64,000 bases of DNA from Enterococcus ureilyticus (GCF_001730315.1 NZ_MIKC01000034.1:62001-126000); one strand, 5' to 3'; numbered from the stretch's first letter, positions 27,333-35,973 are shown. Numbers and translations are program-made. The notes: generated from the sequence alone by a model not told the origin.

Positions 27333-28226
27333 TTATAAAATTCGTACAGCAAAATCAGGAGCATAGGAAGCAACTGTCGCAATTTGAACTACATCACCTG
27401 GAACAGGTGCATGAATATACGAACCGTCACCAGTTGAAATGCCAACATGATAAGTTCCACCGTGACTTCCCCAAAAAACTAAATCACCAGCTTGAGCTTC
27501 TGTGACCGAAATAATTGTGCCTGCAGTTTCTTGGTCAACGGTTGTTCGACCTAAAGCCTGTCCGGCAGATGCGAAAGCAACTTGAACTAATCCAGAGCAA
27601 TCAAAAGCATCAGGGCCAGCGGCACCATACACATAAGGTTTACCTAAATGCGTTTTAGCAGCAGCGACAATTGCAGTACGAGTATCGGTTTGTTTTGCTT
27701 GTTCCGTTTTTTGTTTCTCTACTTGAGTTATTTTATCTGATAATTGAGCTGCTTGTTTTTCTGTTTCAGATTGCTGTTTTGAAAGAGTATCTGTTTCTAT
27801 TTTTAATGAAGTTTCCTGTTGTTTTAATTCAATCAGTTGTTCTTTTTTGATGCTCTTAGCATCCGCTTGAATGGTAGTCGGTAAAAGCTCTGTTTTAAGT
27901 TTTATCATCTGTGTATTATCAGATTTTGAAGGGTTAGAAATTCTGCCAATTACTTCGATTTCTTCTATTTGATCAAGGGAAACTTGGATTTTCTTAATCT
28001 TTTTTTCTAAATTAGCTAATTGCTCATTTTTGTTATTTTTTTGATGAAGCAATTCTTTTTTGACCTCTTTTATTTGAGTTAACTTTTGGGCGTTTTCAGT
28101 AATGATTTGATCAGGGGCGACGGTTGTCTCGGCTGGATTTGCGAAGGCTTGTTCATTCAGTAATAGACCAGCAGATAAGGTTAAGCAACTTAGAAATAAC
28201 GTAGTAATGAATTTATTTTTTTTCAA
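27333..28226 (-). CDS. Secreted NlpC/P60 peptidoglycan hydrolase with coiled coil
   Basis: The 297-aa protein has a signal peptide (cleavage after AFA near residue 29), a long Lys/Gln/Glu-rich region (about 38-180) with heptad-like coiled-coil character, and a C-terminal NlpC/P60 domain. Catalytic residues are visible: Cys about 210 in FDCSGL, His about 260 in TYHVG and His about 272 in YIHAP. Such enzymes cut peptidoglycan stem peptides, and the coiled coil usually restrains or localises them, as in the SagA/Usp45/PcsB type. It is a single gene, between a bidirectional terminator and a long AT-rich upstream region. Confidence 0.92.
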   Translation of the reverse strand: MKKNKFITTLFLSCLTLSAGLLLNEQAFANPAETTVAPDQIITENAQKLTQIKEVKKELLHQKNNKNEQLANLEKKIKKIQVSLDQIEEIEVIGRISNPSKSDNTQMIKLKTELLPTTIQADAKSIKKEQLIELKQQETSLKIETDTLSKQQSETEKQAAQLSDKITQVEKQKTEQAKQTDTRTAIVAAAKTHLGKPYVYGAAGPDAFDCSGLVQVAFASAGQALGRTTVDQETAGTIISVTEAQAGDLVFWGSHGGTYHVGISTGDGSYIHAPVPGDVVQIATVASYAPDFAVRIL

Positions 28227-28576
28227 AAAAACGCTCCTTAAATTTTTGATTTTCTTTAAAGTAAACTTGTTTTTCCAAATTTATTTATTGGAAGGCCAGT
28301 TAATATTTAAACATAGCTTGTTAAAAAAGTATGTAAAAGGCAGGTTAAATGTTTATTTCTTCATTTACAAAAAACGTACTTTTATTTCAGGTAAGTTGCG
28401 AACTGTAACGTAATCAATGTTTTATTTCAATAACATTTGTCTGATAATAGTTAGTTAAGTAACGAAACAAAAAAGGACAATTTGGTTAAGATTTCAGCTA
28501 GCATTTTTAGTGACTATCTTTTTTTTTCGTTTTGATTTAAAATAGTTCATACAGTGAATATCGGAGGGGATAGGCA
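28227..28576. other. 350-base AT-rich divergent intergenic region
   Basis: It must hold the promoters of the NlpC/P60 gene (minus) and the TetR-type gene (plus). I see no operator palindrome like those at 29171-29288 here and no gene. Confidence 0.5.
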
Positions 28577-29158
28577 ATGAAAAAGGAAACTGTATTTGAT
28601 GTAACACATCAATTGATTCTAGAAACCGCCAAAGAATTGTTTTTAACAAACGGATACAGAAACACTTCGACTCGTGATATTGCCAAAGCAGCTAATATCA
28701 CACAACCTGCATTGTACTATCATTTTTCCAATAAAGAGCTTCTGTTTATTGAAATCAATAAACAAATTGGCATTCAGTTAAAAAATGAGATTGAACAAAT
28801 CCAAAAAGACCCGGATACTATTGAGAATCAGCTGATCAAATGTACAAAAGCCTTGCTAACTGTTTATCATAGAGATATTTTTTCATTTATTCATCAAAGT
28901 GCCGCTGAGATGGAACAAGAAAATAAGCAGCGACTATTTTACATTTTAAATGATTATTATTTAGAACCATTACAAGTTATTTTTGAAGCAAGTCAAACAC
29001 CATTAAGCAACAAAGTGTCATCAAAAAAGGCAGCTCAGTTTTATCTGATGAGCCTGTCATTGCTATTTTCAACGATTCATCAACTATCTACAGAAAAAGA
29101 ACGTTCAGAGCAAATTACTGAATTGATGAATATGGTTTTACATGGTGTTTTATCTTAA
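28577..29158 (+). CDS. TetR-family regulator, FhtR-like heme sensor
   Basis: The 193-aa protein has the TetR N-terminal helix-turn-helix (ILETAKELFLTNGYRNTSTRDIAKAANITQPALYYHFSNKELL) and an all-helical ligand domain. It precedes a two-gene ABC exporter whose promoter has three palindromes of the form TTTTTATCA-NN-TGATAAAAA. In E. faecalis the same arrangement is fhtR-hrtBA, where FhtR releases its operators on binding heme, and the operator core I remember (TTATCAATCGATAA) nearly matches the sites here. Orthology is inferred from gene order and operator. Confidence 0.8.
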   Translation: MKKETVFDVTHQLILETAKELFLTNGYRNTSTRDIAKAANITQPALYYHFSNKELLFIEINKQIGIQLKNEIEQIQKDPDTIENQLIKCTKALLTVYHRDIFSFIHQSAAEMEQENKQRLFYILNDYYLEPLQVIFEASQTPLSNKVSSKKAAQFYLMSLSLLFSTIHQLSTEKERSEQITELMNMVLHGVLS

Positions 29159-29170
29159 AGAATTGACAGT

Positions 29171-29192
29171 TTTTTTATCATCTGATAAAAAA
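29171..29192. promoter_or_regulatory. TetR-type operator O1
   Basis: TTTTTATCA-TC-TGATAAAAA lies just upstream of the -35 box of the exporter promoter. Perfect arms of at least nine bases. Confidence 0.85.
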
Positions 29193-29195
29193 ATA

Positions 29196-29224
29196 TTGTC
29201 TAATTCTTTTTTTTATGGTAATAT
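29196..29224 (+). promoter_or_regulatory. Promoter of hrtBA-like operon
   Basis: TTGTCT at 29196-29201 and TAATAT at 29219-29224, spacing 17, with an extended TGG before the -10. Operators flank it on both sides. Confidence 0.8.
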
Positions 29225-29243
29225 TTTTATCAACCGATAAAAA
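29224..29243. promoter_or_regulatory. TetR-type operator O2
   Basis: TTTTTATCA-AC-CGATAAAAA begins at the last base of the -10 box and covers the transcription start; one half-site differs by a single base. Confidence 0.85.
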
Positions 29244-29268
29244 ATGTCTTTGCTTTTTTTTGAACATT

Positions 29269-29288
29269 TTTTTATCAATTGATAAAAA
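29269..29288. promoter_or_regulatory. TetR-type operator O3
   Basis: TTTTTATCA-AT-TGATAAAAA, perfect, in the leader directly before the ribosome site. Centre-to-centre distances are about 52 bp (O1-O2) and 45 bp (O2-O3). Confidence 0.85.
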
Positions 29289-29301
29289 AGAGGTGGAATC
29301 C

Positions 29302-30393
29302 ATGTTTTTAGGTTTAGAAGAGATGAAATTTTTTAAGTTAAGGTATACTTTAGTGATTGGTGTTATCGTGTTGGTTGCCTATGTTGCGTTTATGTTATCT
29401 GGTTTAGCTAATGGTCTTGCGCAAGGAGTGAGACAAGGCGTTGATCAATGGGATGCTACAAGTATTGTGTTATCTGAAGACGCGAATAAAAGTTTGAATG
29501 CGTCAAGCTTGGTCATGGATGATTTAAACCATGTAGAAGCAAAACAAAAAGAACCACTAGGACAATTTGCAGGAGCAATAAATAAAGTTGGTCAAAATAA
29601 AGAGGCTGATAAAATCAATATTTCTCTTTTTGGTGTGAGCATGAATAGCTCGATTAGACCCAAATTAGTTGAAGGGCGATATTTTGAGAACACTGGTGAA
29701 ATCATCATTCCACAAAACTTAGTAGACAAAGGAATCAAACTTGGTGATACTGTAAAAATCGGAAAATTGGACAAAGAACTGAAAGTTGTTGGTATTACAA
29801 AACAAAATAGTTTTAGCATTGTGCCTTTGATTTATACATCACTAGATCAATGGCAAGAGCTTAAATTTGGTAAAATCATTGAAGGAGACAAAGCGCCAAT
29901 CAATGGGATCGTCGTTCAGACTACGCCAACGAGTGAAATCAAGCTGGAAACTGTGGATGATCATTTAGTCAAATATAAAATTGAAGAATTTATTGAAAAG
30001 TTACCTGGATATAGTGAACAGAATCTTACATTAAATGCGATGATCTATTTCTTATTTGTGATCACAGCTGCGATCATTGGAATTTTCATTTATGTGATGA
30101 CATTACAAAAAACGAGTTTATTTGGCGTAATGAAGGCTCAAGGAATTTCTAATGGTTATATTATTAAATCGATCATTGCACAAACCTTTATTCTAGGGGT
30201 GATAGGGGTTGCGATTGGGGTCGGCTTGACTTTGCTGACCAATCTAATTTTACCAAGCGCAATGCCTTTTGAATTAGATAGTACGAATTTAGTGATTTAT
30301 AGCATCGTGTTGATTATCGTTGCTGTATTAGGCGGTGTCTTTTCAATTCGTACAGTCACACATGTTGATCCAATGAAAGCCATAGGAGGGTAA
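29302..30393 (+). CDS. hrtB: ABC exporter permease, HrtB-like (FtsX/MacB type)
   Basis: The 363-aa protein has one N-terminal membrane segment, a large extracytoplasmic domain (about residues 45-235) and three C-terminal membrane segments, the MacB/FtsX permease layout. With the following ATPase it would expel excess heme, as HrtBA does. ATG 29302 was chosen because GAGGTGG lies just before it and the longer reading from 29215 translates through the operators. The C terminus (RTVTHVDPMKAIGG) is standard for the family. Substrate assignment rests on gene order with a TetR regulator and operator similarity. Confidence 0.85.
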   Translation: MFLGLEEMKFFKLRYTLVIGVIVLVAYVAFMLSGLANGLAQGVRQGVDQWDATSIVLSEDANKSLNASSLVMDDLNHVEAKQKEPLGQFAGAINKVGQNKEADKINISLFGVSMNSSIRPKLVEGRYFENTGEIIIPQNLVDKGIKLGDTVKIGKLDKELKVVGITKQNSFSIVPLIYTSLDQWQELKFGKIIEGDKAPINGIVVQTTPTSEIKLETVDDHLVKYKIEEFIEKLPGYSEQNLTLNAMIYFLFVITAAIIGIFIYVMTLQKTSLFGVMKAQGISNGYIIKSIIAQTFILGVIGVAIGVGLTLLTNLILPSAMPFELDSTNLVIYSIVLIIVAVLGGVFSIRTVTHVDPMKAIGG

Positions 30394-30397
30394 AAGA

Positions 30398-31069
30398 ATG
30401 AATGATATTTTATTGATGGAGGATATTCGAAAAACATTCGGTAAAGGACATGCCAAAGTTGAAGCCTTAAAAGGAATCAATTTAGGTGTTAAAGCTGGAG
30501 AATTTGTCAGTATCATTGGCCCTTCTGGATCAGGTAAGAGTACTTTTTTAACGATTGCAGGAGGGCTACAGACACCTACAACCGGTAATATCATGATCAA
30601 TGGAAAAGATTTTACCCATTTAAATGAAAAGAAGCGATCAAGATTACGTTTTGAAGAGATTGGGTTTATTTTACAATCTTCTAATTTGATTCCATTTTTA
30701 ACTGTGGAAAAGCAATTTACTTTAGTTGATAAAATCGAAAAGAAAAAAATAGAAACACAGCGAATCAATGAATTATTGTCTTCTTTGGATATCGCCGATC
30801 TGATCCATAAATTTCCACGTGATCTATCCGGTGGAGAACGTCAGCGAGTGGCGATCGCGCGGGCATTATTTAATGAACCAAGTCTTATATTAGCTGATGA
30901 ACCAACGGCAAGTTTAGACACAGAGCATGCCTATGAAGTCGTTAAAATTTTAGCAAAAGAAGCACACGAAAAGCAAAAGGCAACGATTATGGTCACACAT
31001 GATCCGAGAATGATCGAATGGAGTGACAAGGTTTATCGCATTGAAGATGGTGAATTAATCAAAGAATAA
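30398..31069 (+). CDS. hrtA: ABC exporter ATPase, HrtA-like
   Basis: The 223-aa protein is a single LolD/MacB-type ATPase: GPSGSGKST Walker A, an [15 protein letters not shown] signature and ILADEPTASLD Walker B, followed by MVTHDPRM. It starts four bases after the permease stop. The family energises FtsX-type permeases; here the pair resembles HrtBA heme efflux. Confidence 0.88.
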   Translation: MNDILLMEDIRKTFGKGHAKVEALKGINLGVKAGEFVSIIGPSGSGKSTFLTIAGGLQTPTTGNIMINGKDFTHLNEKKRSRLRFEEIGFILQSSNLIPFLTVEKQFTLVDKIEKKKIETQRINELLSSLDIADLIHKFPRDLSGGERQRVAIARALFNEPSLILADEPTASLDTEHAYEVVKILAKEAHEKQKATIMVTHDPRMIEWSDKVYRIEDGELIKE

Positions 31070-31072
31070 TAA

Positions 31073-31117
31073 AAAAAGGAGGGAAATAAACAAAAAAGTT
31101 TATTTTCCTTCTTTTTA
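31073..31117 (+). terminator. Terminator after hrtA
   Basis: A stem of about 17 bp with two G-U pairs (GGAGGGAAATAAAC with GTTTATTTTCCTTC) and flanking A/T runs. Confidence 0.8.
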
Positions 31118-31236
31118 AATTTAAGTGTTCTAAAAATCAATTTTAGGTTATGATAATAGTGGAGAAAAGTAAATGGTTGGATATACATGTGGTGAGAATA
31201 TAAGAAGAAGTAGAGAACAGAAAGTGAGGCAATACA

Positions 31237-31527
31237 ATGGATAATCGGGTAGAAGTAATGACTTTCTCACAATTAAAGAAAATTGTGGCAGAGTTAGAAG
31301 CAAATGATGCCATCCATGATGCTACAAAAGTATTTATTGATACAGGGTGGGATAGTGTTCAAGAAGTTGAACCAAATGCTTTTCATGTAGAAGAAGTTGT
31401 AGAATTTAAGGTGCAAGATGAATTGACAAAAGACTTTTATGTTGGCTATACATTGAGTGAAAAAGCAGAACGAATGCAGGCACAAGGGCAATCAGAAATG
31501 GCTGTTATTATTCGAAATTTATATTAG
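31237..31527 (+). CDS. Conserved-looking 96-aa protein of unknown function
   Basis: I do not recognise this family. The product is small, acidic and soluble, with mixed helix and strand pattern (FSQLKKIVAELEA, DATKVFIDTGWDSVQEVEP, FHVEEVVEFKV, FYVGYTLSEKAERM). It has no signal peptide or Cys. The ribosome site (AAGTGAGG) is reasonable and the codon use matches the neighbours, so it is probably a real gene. It stands alone between the exporter terminator and the TPR-like gene. Confidence 0.65.
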   Translation: MDNRVEVMTFSQLKKIVAELEANDAIHDATKVFIDTGWDSVQEVEPNAFHVEEVVEFKVQDELTKDFYVGYTLSEKAERMQAQGQSEMAVIIRNLY

Positions 31528-31666
31528 AAGTTCATTGAGCTTATAGGATAGTTAGTTAAGTAAGGGGTTTCCTTTTTAAAGTATACACACTATTTCTTTT
31601 TTGATAGTAATTATGTGAATAATTACGATATCATGGGAAATAAACATTAGGAAGGTGGTGTTTCTT

Positions 31667-32635
31667 TTGACAAATAAAATTCCATTTCCAAAAAACTATG
31701 AACGGTTTATTGAGCTGGGACAGGAAGCAGCAAAACAAGGAGATTTAGTTGAAGCTGTTGGTTACTACGAACAAGCTTATGCAATTCGACAAGACTTTCC
31801 GTTAAATCTAGTGTTGGTAAATATGTACTTAGAAATAGATGAAAATGATCAGGCATTATCTTTAGCTTCAGAAATGAAAGAACATTATTTCGCTTATTTA
31901 GATTATATGGAGTTGTATATCCAAATCCTGATCCAAAATCATATGTTTATTCAGGCACATAGTATTATCAACGAGCGAATTTTGATGGAGCAAAGCGGTG
32001 AAATGAGAAAATTGATTTCTTTAAAGAAGAAAATTCGGCATGTGGAACTGATGTATCAGCAATTTGAAGTGAGTAAAATCAAAGAATTAAAAGAAGAATT
32101 GCTTCATCTAAATACCCATAACCATTATGAACAATTAGCAATCGTCAAAAAAGCTGGCCAACTTCCCCAAGATGAATTTATTGCGATTGGAAAGAAAATT
32201 CTACTGGATGATCAGGTACATAATTTAGTTCGATCATGGATCTTGGAAGAGCTTGTCAGTCTTCATGTAAAAGAAGAAGTTGAGTTTTTGTGGAGAGATA
32301 ACAAGAAATACACAGTTATCCCAGCAGCTGTCGGTATGCCATTGGATTGCGCAGCCTATCAAAGGATTCTATTATTTTTAGAAAAAGAATTGATCAATGA
32401 TGATCCCATTTTACTAGTAGATATCATGGAGGAAATCAGGCTGCATTTTGCATTATTGTATCCTTTAGCTGATGAAATCATTGAAGAACCTCGACTGTGG
32501 GCGATTAGTTACATTATTTCCTATAATCATTCGATTGCACAAAAATATCAGATAGATGAAAAACGTACAGAAATAGAAAAAATCCAGAAAATCCAAAGCA
32601 AGATTCGTTTTGAACTGGAGACGATGATTTTATAA
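31667..32635 (+). CDS. TPR-like protein, YsoA family candidate
   Basis: The 322-aa soluble protein begins with a TPR-like helix pair (YERFIELGQEAAKQGDLVEAVGYYEQAYAIR) followed by more alpha-helical repeats, and is helical throughout. Architecture and length resemble Bacillus YsoA, a TPR protein of unknown function. TTG 31667 was chosen since GGAAGGTGG stands at the right distance, while GTG 31655 lies inside that site. It probably has a scaffold or binding role, but no enzymatic motif is visible. A GC-rich hairpin terminator follows. Confidence 0.7.
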   Translation: MTNKIPFPKNYERFIELGQEAAKQGDLVEAVGYYEQAYAIRQDFPLNLVLVNMYLEIDENDQALSLASEMKEHYFAYLDYMELYIQILIQNHMFIQAHSIINERILMEQSGEMRKLISLKKKIRHVELMYQQFEVSKIKELKEELLHLNTHNHYEQLAIVKKAGQLPQDEFIAIGKKILLDDQVHNLVRSWILEELVSLHVKEEVEFLWRDNKKYTVIPAAVGMPLDCAAYQRILLFLEKELINDDPILLVDIMEEIRLHFALLYPLADEIIEEPRLWAISYIISYNHSIAQKYQIDEKRTEIEKIQKIQSKIRFELETMIL

Positions 32636-32652
32636 GAATTGACAAAAGAGAA

Positions 32653-32705
32653 AGCGCCCACCAAAAGATAGCTCGATACTCTAGCTTTTAGCGGGCGTTT
32701 TTTAT
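32653..32705 (+). terminator. Terminator after the TPR-like gene
   Basis: GCGCCC pairs with GGGCGT at the base and an AAAAGATAG/CTAGCTTTT inner stem follows; the right side runs into seven T residues. Confidence 0.75.
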
Positions 32706-32725
32706 GTGGATAATAAGTGGGAAAA

Positions 32726-32941
32726 TTATTTTCTTGGTGTACGATTGATAAATAATAATAACAGAAACGAGAGCAAGAAATATAAGAGGATTCCTCCTTG
32801 GATCAAAGTAATAACTAAAAATAACACTTGATAATCAATAGCACTAAATTGATTAAAATAATGTGTGAAGATAACTTCTGTAAGAGCTAAAAAGAGCGAA
32901 ATAACTAGTAGCCTTGTGTGACGCTGACTCAATATTATCAA
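32726..32941 (-). CDS. Possible small two-TM membrane protein
   Basis: The 71-aa reading starts with TTG and has two hydrophobic segments (LLVISLFLALTEVIFTHYF and VLFLVITLIQGGILLYFLLSFLLLLF), then a basic end NRTPRK. The TTAGGTAG ribosome site is weak. There is no recognisable family. AT-rich DNA can give such open frames by chance, so it is a tentative gene. Confidence 0.4.
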   Translation of the reverse strand: MIILSQRHTRLLVISLFLALTEVIFTHYFNQFSAIDYQVLFLVITLIQGGILLYFLLSFLLLLFINRTPRK

Positions 32942-33214
32942 CTACCTAACTAATATATTTTCCAAAAAAACTATAATAACACACAAAACCGGCATTTATT
33001 TATCAAATTTTATATAAAATTGATAGATAAATGAGAAAAGGGAGAGAGGCAACAATAATTTAGCTCTAATGAAAAAAGGTTTATAAAAAAAACACTACAC
33101 TATTGTAGTGCACCGGTTAGAACTACTACGATAATCTAGCGAAAACTGGTCTACATCTGCCTGTAAACTATGCTATAATGCTACATGTAGTAGGAAACTA
33201 GTAGTCAAAAAAGA
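32942..33214. other. Intergenic region before tRNA-Arg
   Basis: Apart from the tRNA terminator, it contains several imperfect CTAG/TAGT-rich repeats and a TATAAT at 33173-33178. I see no gene. Confidence 0.4.
33085..33110 (-). terminator. Terminator of tRNA-Arg
   Basis: On the minus strand CACTACA-N4-TGTAGTG is followed by eight T residues. Confidence 0.85.
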
Positions 33215-33286
33215 TGCGCCCTGAGGGAATCGAACCCCCGTCTCAAGAACCGGAATCTTACGTGATATCCACTACACTAAGGGCGC
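33215..33286 (-). tRNA. tRNA-Arg (anticodon CCG)
   Basis: The minus strand folds as a tRNA: acceptor GCGCCCT/AGGGCGC with discriminator A, D arm GTGTAGTGGATATCAC, anticodon stem TAAGA/TCTTG with loop TTCCGGT (anticodon CCG, reads CGG), and a T arm with GGTTCGATTCC. CCA is not encoded. Confidence 0.95.
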
Positions 33287-33345
33287 AAGCACGTCTACTA
33301 GTTTAGCTGATATTTTGATAAATTACAAGGGGGAGGACCAAGAAA

Positions 33346-34671
33346 TTGAAATTCGAACAACATTTATCACAACAACAAAAACAAGTCCAAAAACTTGCAA
33401 TGACACAACAATTACAACAATCGATACAGATTTTACAATACAATTCAGAAGAGCTTTTTGCATACATAGAATCTAAGTCATTGGAAAACCCTTTGATCGA
33501 TATACAAACAGAGACAAACTATGGAGATTTTCCAAGTTCTAGTAGTCGAACTTATACAAATGAAGAAAATAATTATTTAAATCAAATTCCTGACGATCAC
33601 ACCTCGCTTTTTGAATATTTGATCGATCAAATCCACTTAAATTATCGTGATACTTATTTACGTACTTTAGTATTATTTCTAGTTGAATCTATTGATTTAA
33701 ATGGTTATTTGATGATTGATTTAGAAGAAGCCTGTTTAAAAACAGGCGCAAAATCAATTGAGATGTTGGATGCTTTGACATTGATCCAACAATTAGATCC
33801 GGCCGGTGTCGGTGCAAGAGACTTACGTGAATGTTTGATGTTGCAGGTTGAACGAGATGATAATGCACCTGAATTGGCTTATATTGTGATTGAGGAGGAA
33901 TTTGATCATTTAGCTAATCGCAAGTGGGGTCTGATTGCTAAAAAATTTGATGTCAGTTTATCAGAGATTCAATTGATTTTTGATTATATTCAGAACTTGA
34001 CACCTGCGCCAGGAAGTATTTTTGAATCCACTTCTGGATTGTATATCCGCCCTGATTTAACCTTACGAATCAAAGACAGGCAGCTTACTGTGATTTCAAA
34101 CAAAGCGGGTACGCCCACGATCCAGTTCCAACAAACCTATTTTGAACGAATGCAAGCAACGGATGATAAAGAGGTTCAAGAATACATCAAGGAAAAGAAA
34201 AATGAATTCGAATGGTTAGAAAAAACAATCATGCAACGTGGCGATACGATTTTAAGAGTTGGAACAGAGATCGTCCAGTGTCAGCAGGAATTCTTTTTAA
34301 AAGAAGATCGACCGCTAAAACCGATGACTCTAAAAGAGATTGCTGAAGCGTTAAACATCCACGAATCCACAGTCAGTCGGACAGTTAATGGTAAATATTT
34401 GGAAACAGAATTTGGTGTATTTGAGCTTCGTTCATTTTTTTCTCATGGATTGTCAAATGATAGCACAGGAGAAGAAACGTCAACTGGTAGTATAAAAAAA
34501 CAATTACAGACTTTAGTTGATAATGAGAATAAAGCTAAACCATTTTCTGACCAGAAATTGGTGGACTTGCTAAAAGAACATGGGATAGAAATTTCGCGTC
34601 GAACGGTTACAAAGTATCGGGAAGCTTTGGGAATACCTGCTTCATCTAAGCGAAAGAGATATGATGATTGA
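33346..34671 (+). CDS. rpoN: RNA polymerase sigma-54 factor
   Basis: The 441-aa sigma factor directs polymerase to -24/-12 promoters and needs an enhancer-binding activator; in enterococci and listeria these mainly control PTS operons. Region I is Gln-rich (MTQQLQQSIQILQYNSEELF), a core-binding domain follows, then the helix-turn-helix (ALNIHESTVSRTVNGKYL) and the RpoN box SRRTVTKYRE near the C terminus. TTG is the start codon, with a strong AAGGGGGAGGA ribosome site eight bases upstream. It is monogenic, next to a convergently placed tRNA gene. No sigma-54 activator is in the window. Confidence 0.95.
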   Translation: MKFEQHLSQQQKQVQKLAMTQQLQQSIQILQYNSEELFAYIESKSLENPLIDIQTETNYGDFPSSSSRTYTNEENNYLNQIPDDHTSLFEYLIDQIHLNYRDTYLRTLVLFLVESIDLNGYLMIDLEEACLKTGAKSIEMLDALTLIQQLDPAGVGARDLRECLMLQVERDDNAPELAYIVIEEEFDHLANRKWGLIAKKFDVSLSEIQLIFDYIQNLTPAPGSIFESTSGLYIRPDLTLRIKDRQLTVISNKAGTPTIQFQQTYFERMQATDDKEVQEYIKEKKNEFEWLEKTIMQRGDTILRVGTEIVQCQQEFFLKEDRPLKPMTLKEIAEALNIHESTVSRTVNGKYLETEFGVFELRSFFSHGLSNDSTGEETSTGSIKKQLQTLVDNENKAKPFSDQKLVDLLKEHGIEISRRTVTKYREALGIPASSKRKRYDD

Positions 34672-34687
34672 AAATTAAGTGTATAAC

Positions 34688-34728
34688 AAAAAAGTGTCTA
34701 GCTCTTAGAAAAAGAGCGGACACTTTTT
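34688..34728. terminator. Terminator between rpoN and the GNAT gene
   Basis: AAAAGTGTC and GACACTTTT form the outer stem and GCTCTT/AAGAGC the inner one; T-rich on both sides, so it may serve both converging genes. Confidence 0.8.
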
Positions 34729-34749
34729 AGTCCATTCAGAAATTGAAAA

Positions 34750-35244
34750 CTAGGGTTGCCAAATCAAATGTTCAGAAGGTAGCCCATCTTCAATCCCTTG
34801 CCAAACAGAAACAAACGCATGTTTTTCTAATAAATGTTTCGAAGCACTATTTTTAGGATCAATAATGGCGTAAACAGTGAATTGAGATAGAGATCTTGAG
34901 CGTTTTATCCAGTCTAGAAAATGTGCAATCACAAGAGTTGCATACCCTTTCCCCCATTTTTCAGGTAGTATCATATACCCAATTTCGATTTTATCTTCGT
35001 CATCCCAAGATAATTTGCCAAAGCCGATATAGGTTTCTTGATCAAAAATTTTGTAATAGCCTGTTTGGTCATTATGAGTAGCATTATAGTGTAGAATTTT
35101 TTTGAAGTTATCAACAACTTCAGTTTCCGATTCAGCTTTTTCAGTAATGTAGCGCATAACACGAATGTCTTGAGTAAGAATAGAATAGAGTATCTGATCA
35201 TTTTTTTGATAGAATTCGAATGTTAGTTTTTTGTTATTCGACAT
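34750..35244 (-). CDS. GNAT-family N-acetyltransferase (RimJ/RimL-like)
   Basis: The 164-aa cytoplasmic protein has the acetyl-CoA binding pattern IEIGYMILPEKWGKGYATLVIAHFL (motif A, with the Gly-x-Gly-x-Ala type loop) and the motif B pattern IDPKNSASKHLLEKHAF. Members acetylate ribosomal proteins or small amines; the substrate cannot be told. The ATG is preceded by GGAGGTG about eleven bases upstream. It converges on rpoN with a shared terminator. Confidence 0.88.
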   Translation of the reverse strand: MSNNKKLTFEFYQKNDQILYSILTQDIRVMRYITEKAESETEVVDNFKKILHYNATHNDQTGYYKIFDQETYIGFGKLSWDDEDKIEIGYMILPEKWGKGYATLVIAHFLDWIKRSRSLSQFTVYAIIDPKNSASKHLLEKHAFVSVWQGIEDGLPSEHLIWQP

Positions 35245-35431
35245 CAGTTGATTGTCACCTCCAAAGGAATTATCTATTTTTATTATATTCGTTTTTTTAC
35301 AAAGATTGAATGACTATCTGTTTATGTTCGAAGTAGACGGCTTGAATCAGAAGAGGGGGCGCTATCAACACGTTAAGAGGACAGCAAAAAACTGTACCCC
35401 CAGACTACTTGAAAATACAGCTTCTATAGTA
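35245..35431. other. Intergenic region before tRNA-Thr
   Basis: No gene is visible. A plus-strand open frame at 35252-35518 crosses the tRNA and is not credible. Confidence 0.5.
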
Positions 35432-35504
35432 AGCCACCTGACGGATTCGAACCGTCGACCCCCACCTTACCATGGTGGTGCTCTACCAGCTGAGCTAAGG
35501 CGGC
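35432..35504 (-). tRNA. tRNA-Thr (anticodon GGT)
   Basis: On the minus strand: acceptor GCCGCCT/AGGTGGC, discriminator T, D arm GCTCAGCTGGTAGAGC, anticodon stem CCACC/GGTGG around ATGGTAA (anticodon GGT, reads ACC/ACU), and T arm with GGTTCGAATCC. CCA is not encoded. Confidence 0.95.
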
Positions 35505-35697
35505 ACATTATTATGTAATACAGATAACAGATTACCGTAGATGCTGAAGTTTGTCAATAAATTTCCGCTTAAATCAGAAGATTAAAAAATTGTGAATTGT
35601 TATATAATAAACGCTTGATCTTGACGAACAGCTCTCAAATGTTATTAACAGGATTTAGAATCTATTGGTAAACTAAAATGAAAGGGAGAAAATAAAT

Positions 35698-35958
35698 ATT
35701 TTTATTGTTTGGGGTAGTCGAGGTTTTGAAAAGGATTTAGGGGATACCGTGATTTAATGTGATTGTAGCCCTTGTAATAACGAAGTAGTCATGCAGGGAA
35801 AACAAATCGGGCGTAAATTTACGTTATTTTGGATCCCACTTTTCACTACATCATCTGGTCATTATTTGTTGTGTCCAATTTGTGGATACGGGAAAGAATT
35901 ATCAAAGGAAGTCTTAGAACAGTACTTGGTAAATACAGCTGAAACAATTACTGAGTAA
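35698..35958 (+). pseudogene. Zinc-ribbon protein gene with in-frame stop and no ATG
   Basis: The reading ATT-TTT-ATT-GTT gives IFIVWGSRGFEKDLGDTVI, then TAA (35755-35757), then CDCSPCNNEVVMQGKQIGRK with FTLFWIPLFTT and LLCPICGYGKELSKE. This is the pattern of a small zinc-ribbon family: a W-G start, C-x2-C, a hydrophobic FTLFWIP block, and C-P-x-C. Where intact relatives would have a residue before the first Cys, there is a stop; where they would have ATG after AAAGGGAG there is ATT (35698). Both lesions point to a dead gene. Cysteines and frame are otherwise kept, so the decay is recent or the lower part might still be translated from an internal start. Confidence 0.7.
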
Positions 35959-35973
35959 AAAATAAAAAAATGT

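Noticed and set aside
28207-28413. 68-aa plus-strand frame in the NlpC/P60 upstream region
   Set aside because: Phe/Lys/Leu-rich AT noise without a ribosome site, lying over the promoter of the opposite gene.
33085-33200. Short TAGT/CTAC repeats as a CRISPR-like array
   Set aside because: Units are irregular, with no constant spacer length; one hairpin is simply the tRNA-Arg terminator.
35252-35518. 88-aa plus-strand open frame
   Set aside because: It runs through the complement of tRNA-Thr; the PPPYHGGA part is translated tRNA sequence.
35755-35757. TAA as a recoded codon in the zinc-ribbon gene
   Set aside because: TAA recoding is not expected here, and the missing ATG is a second independent lesion.
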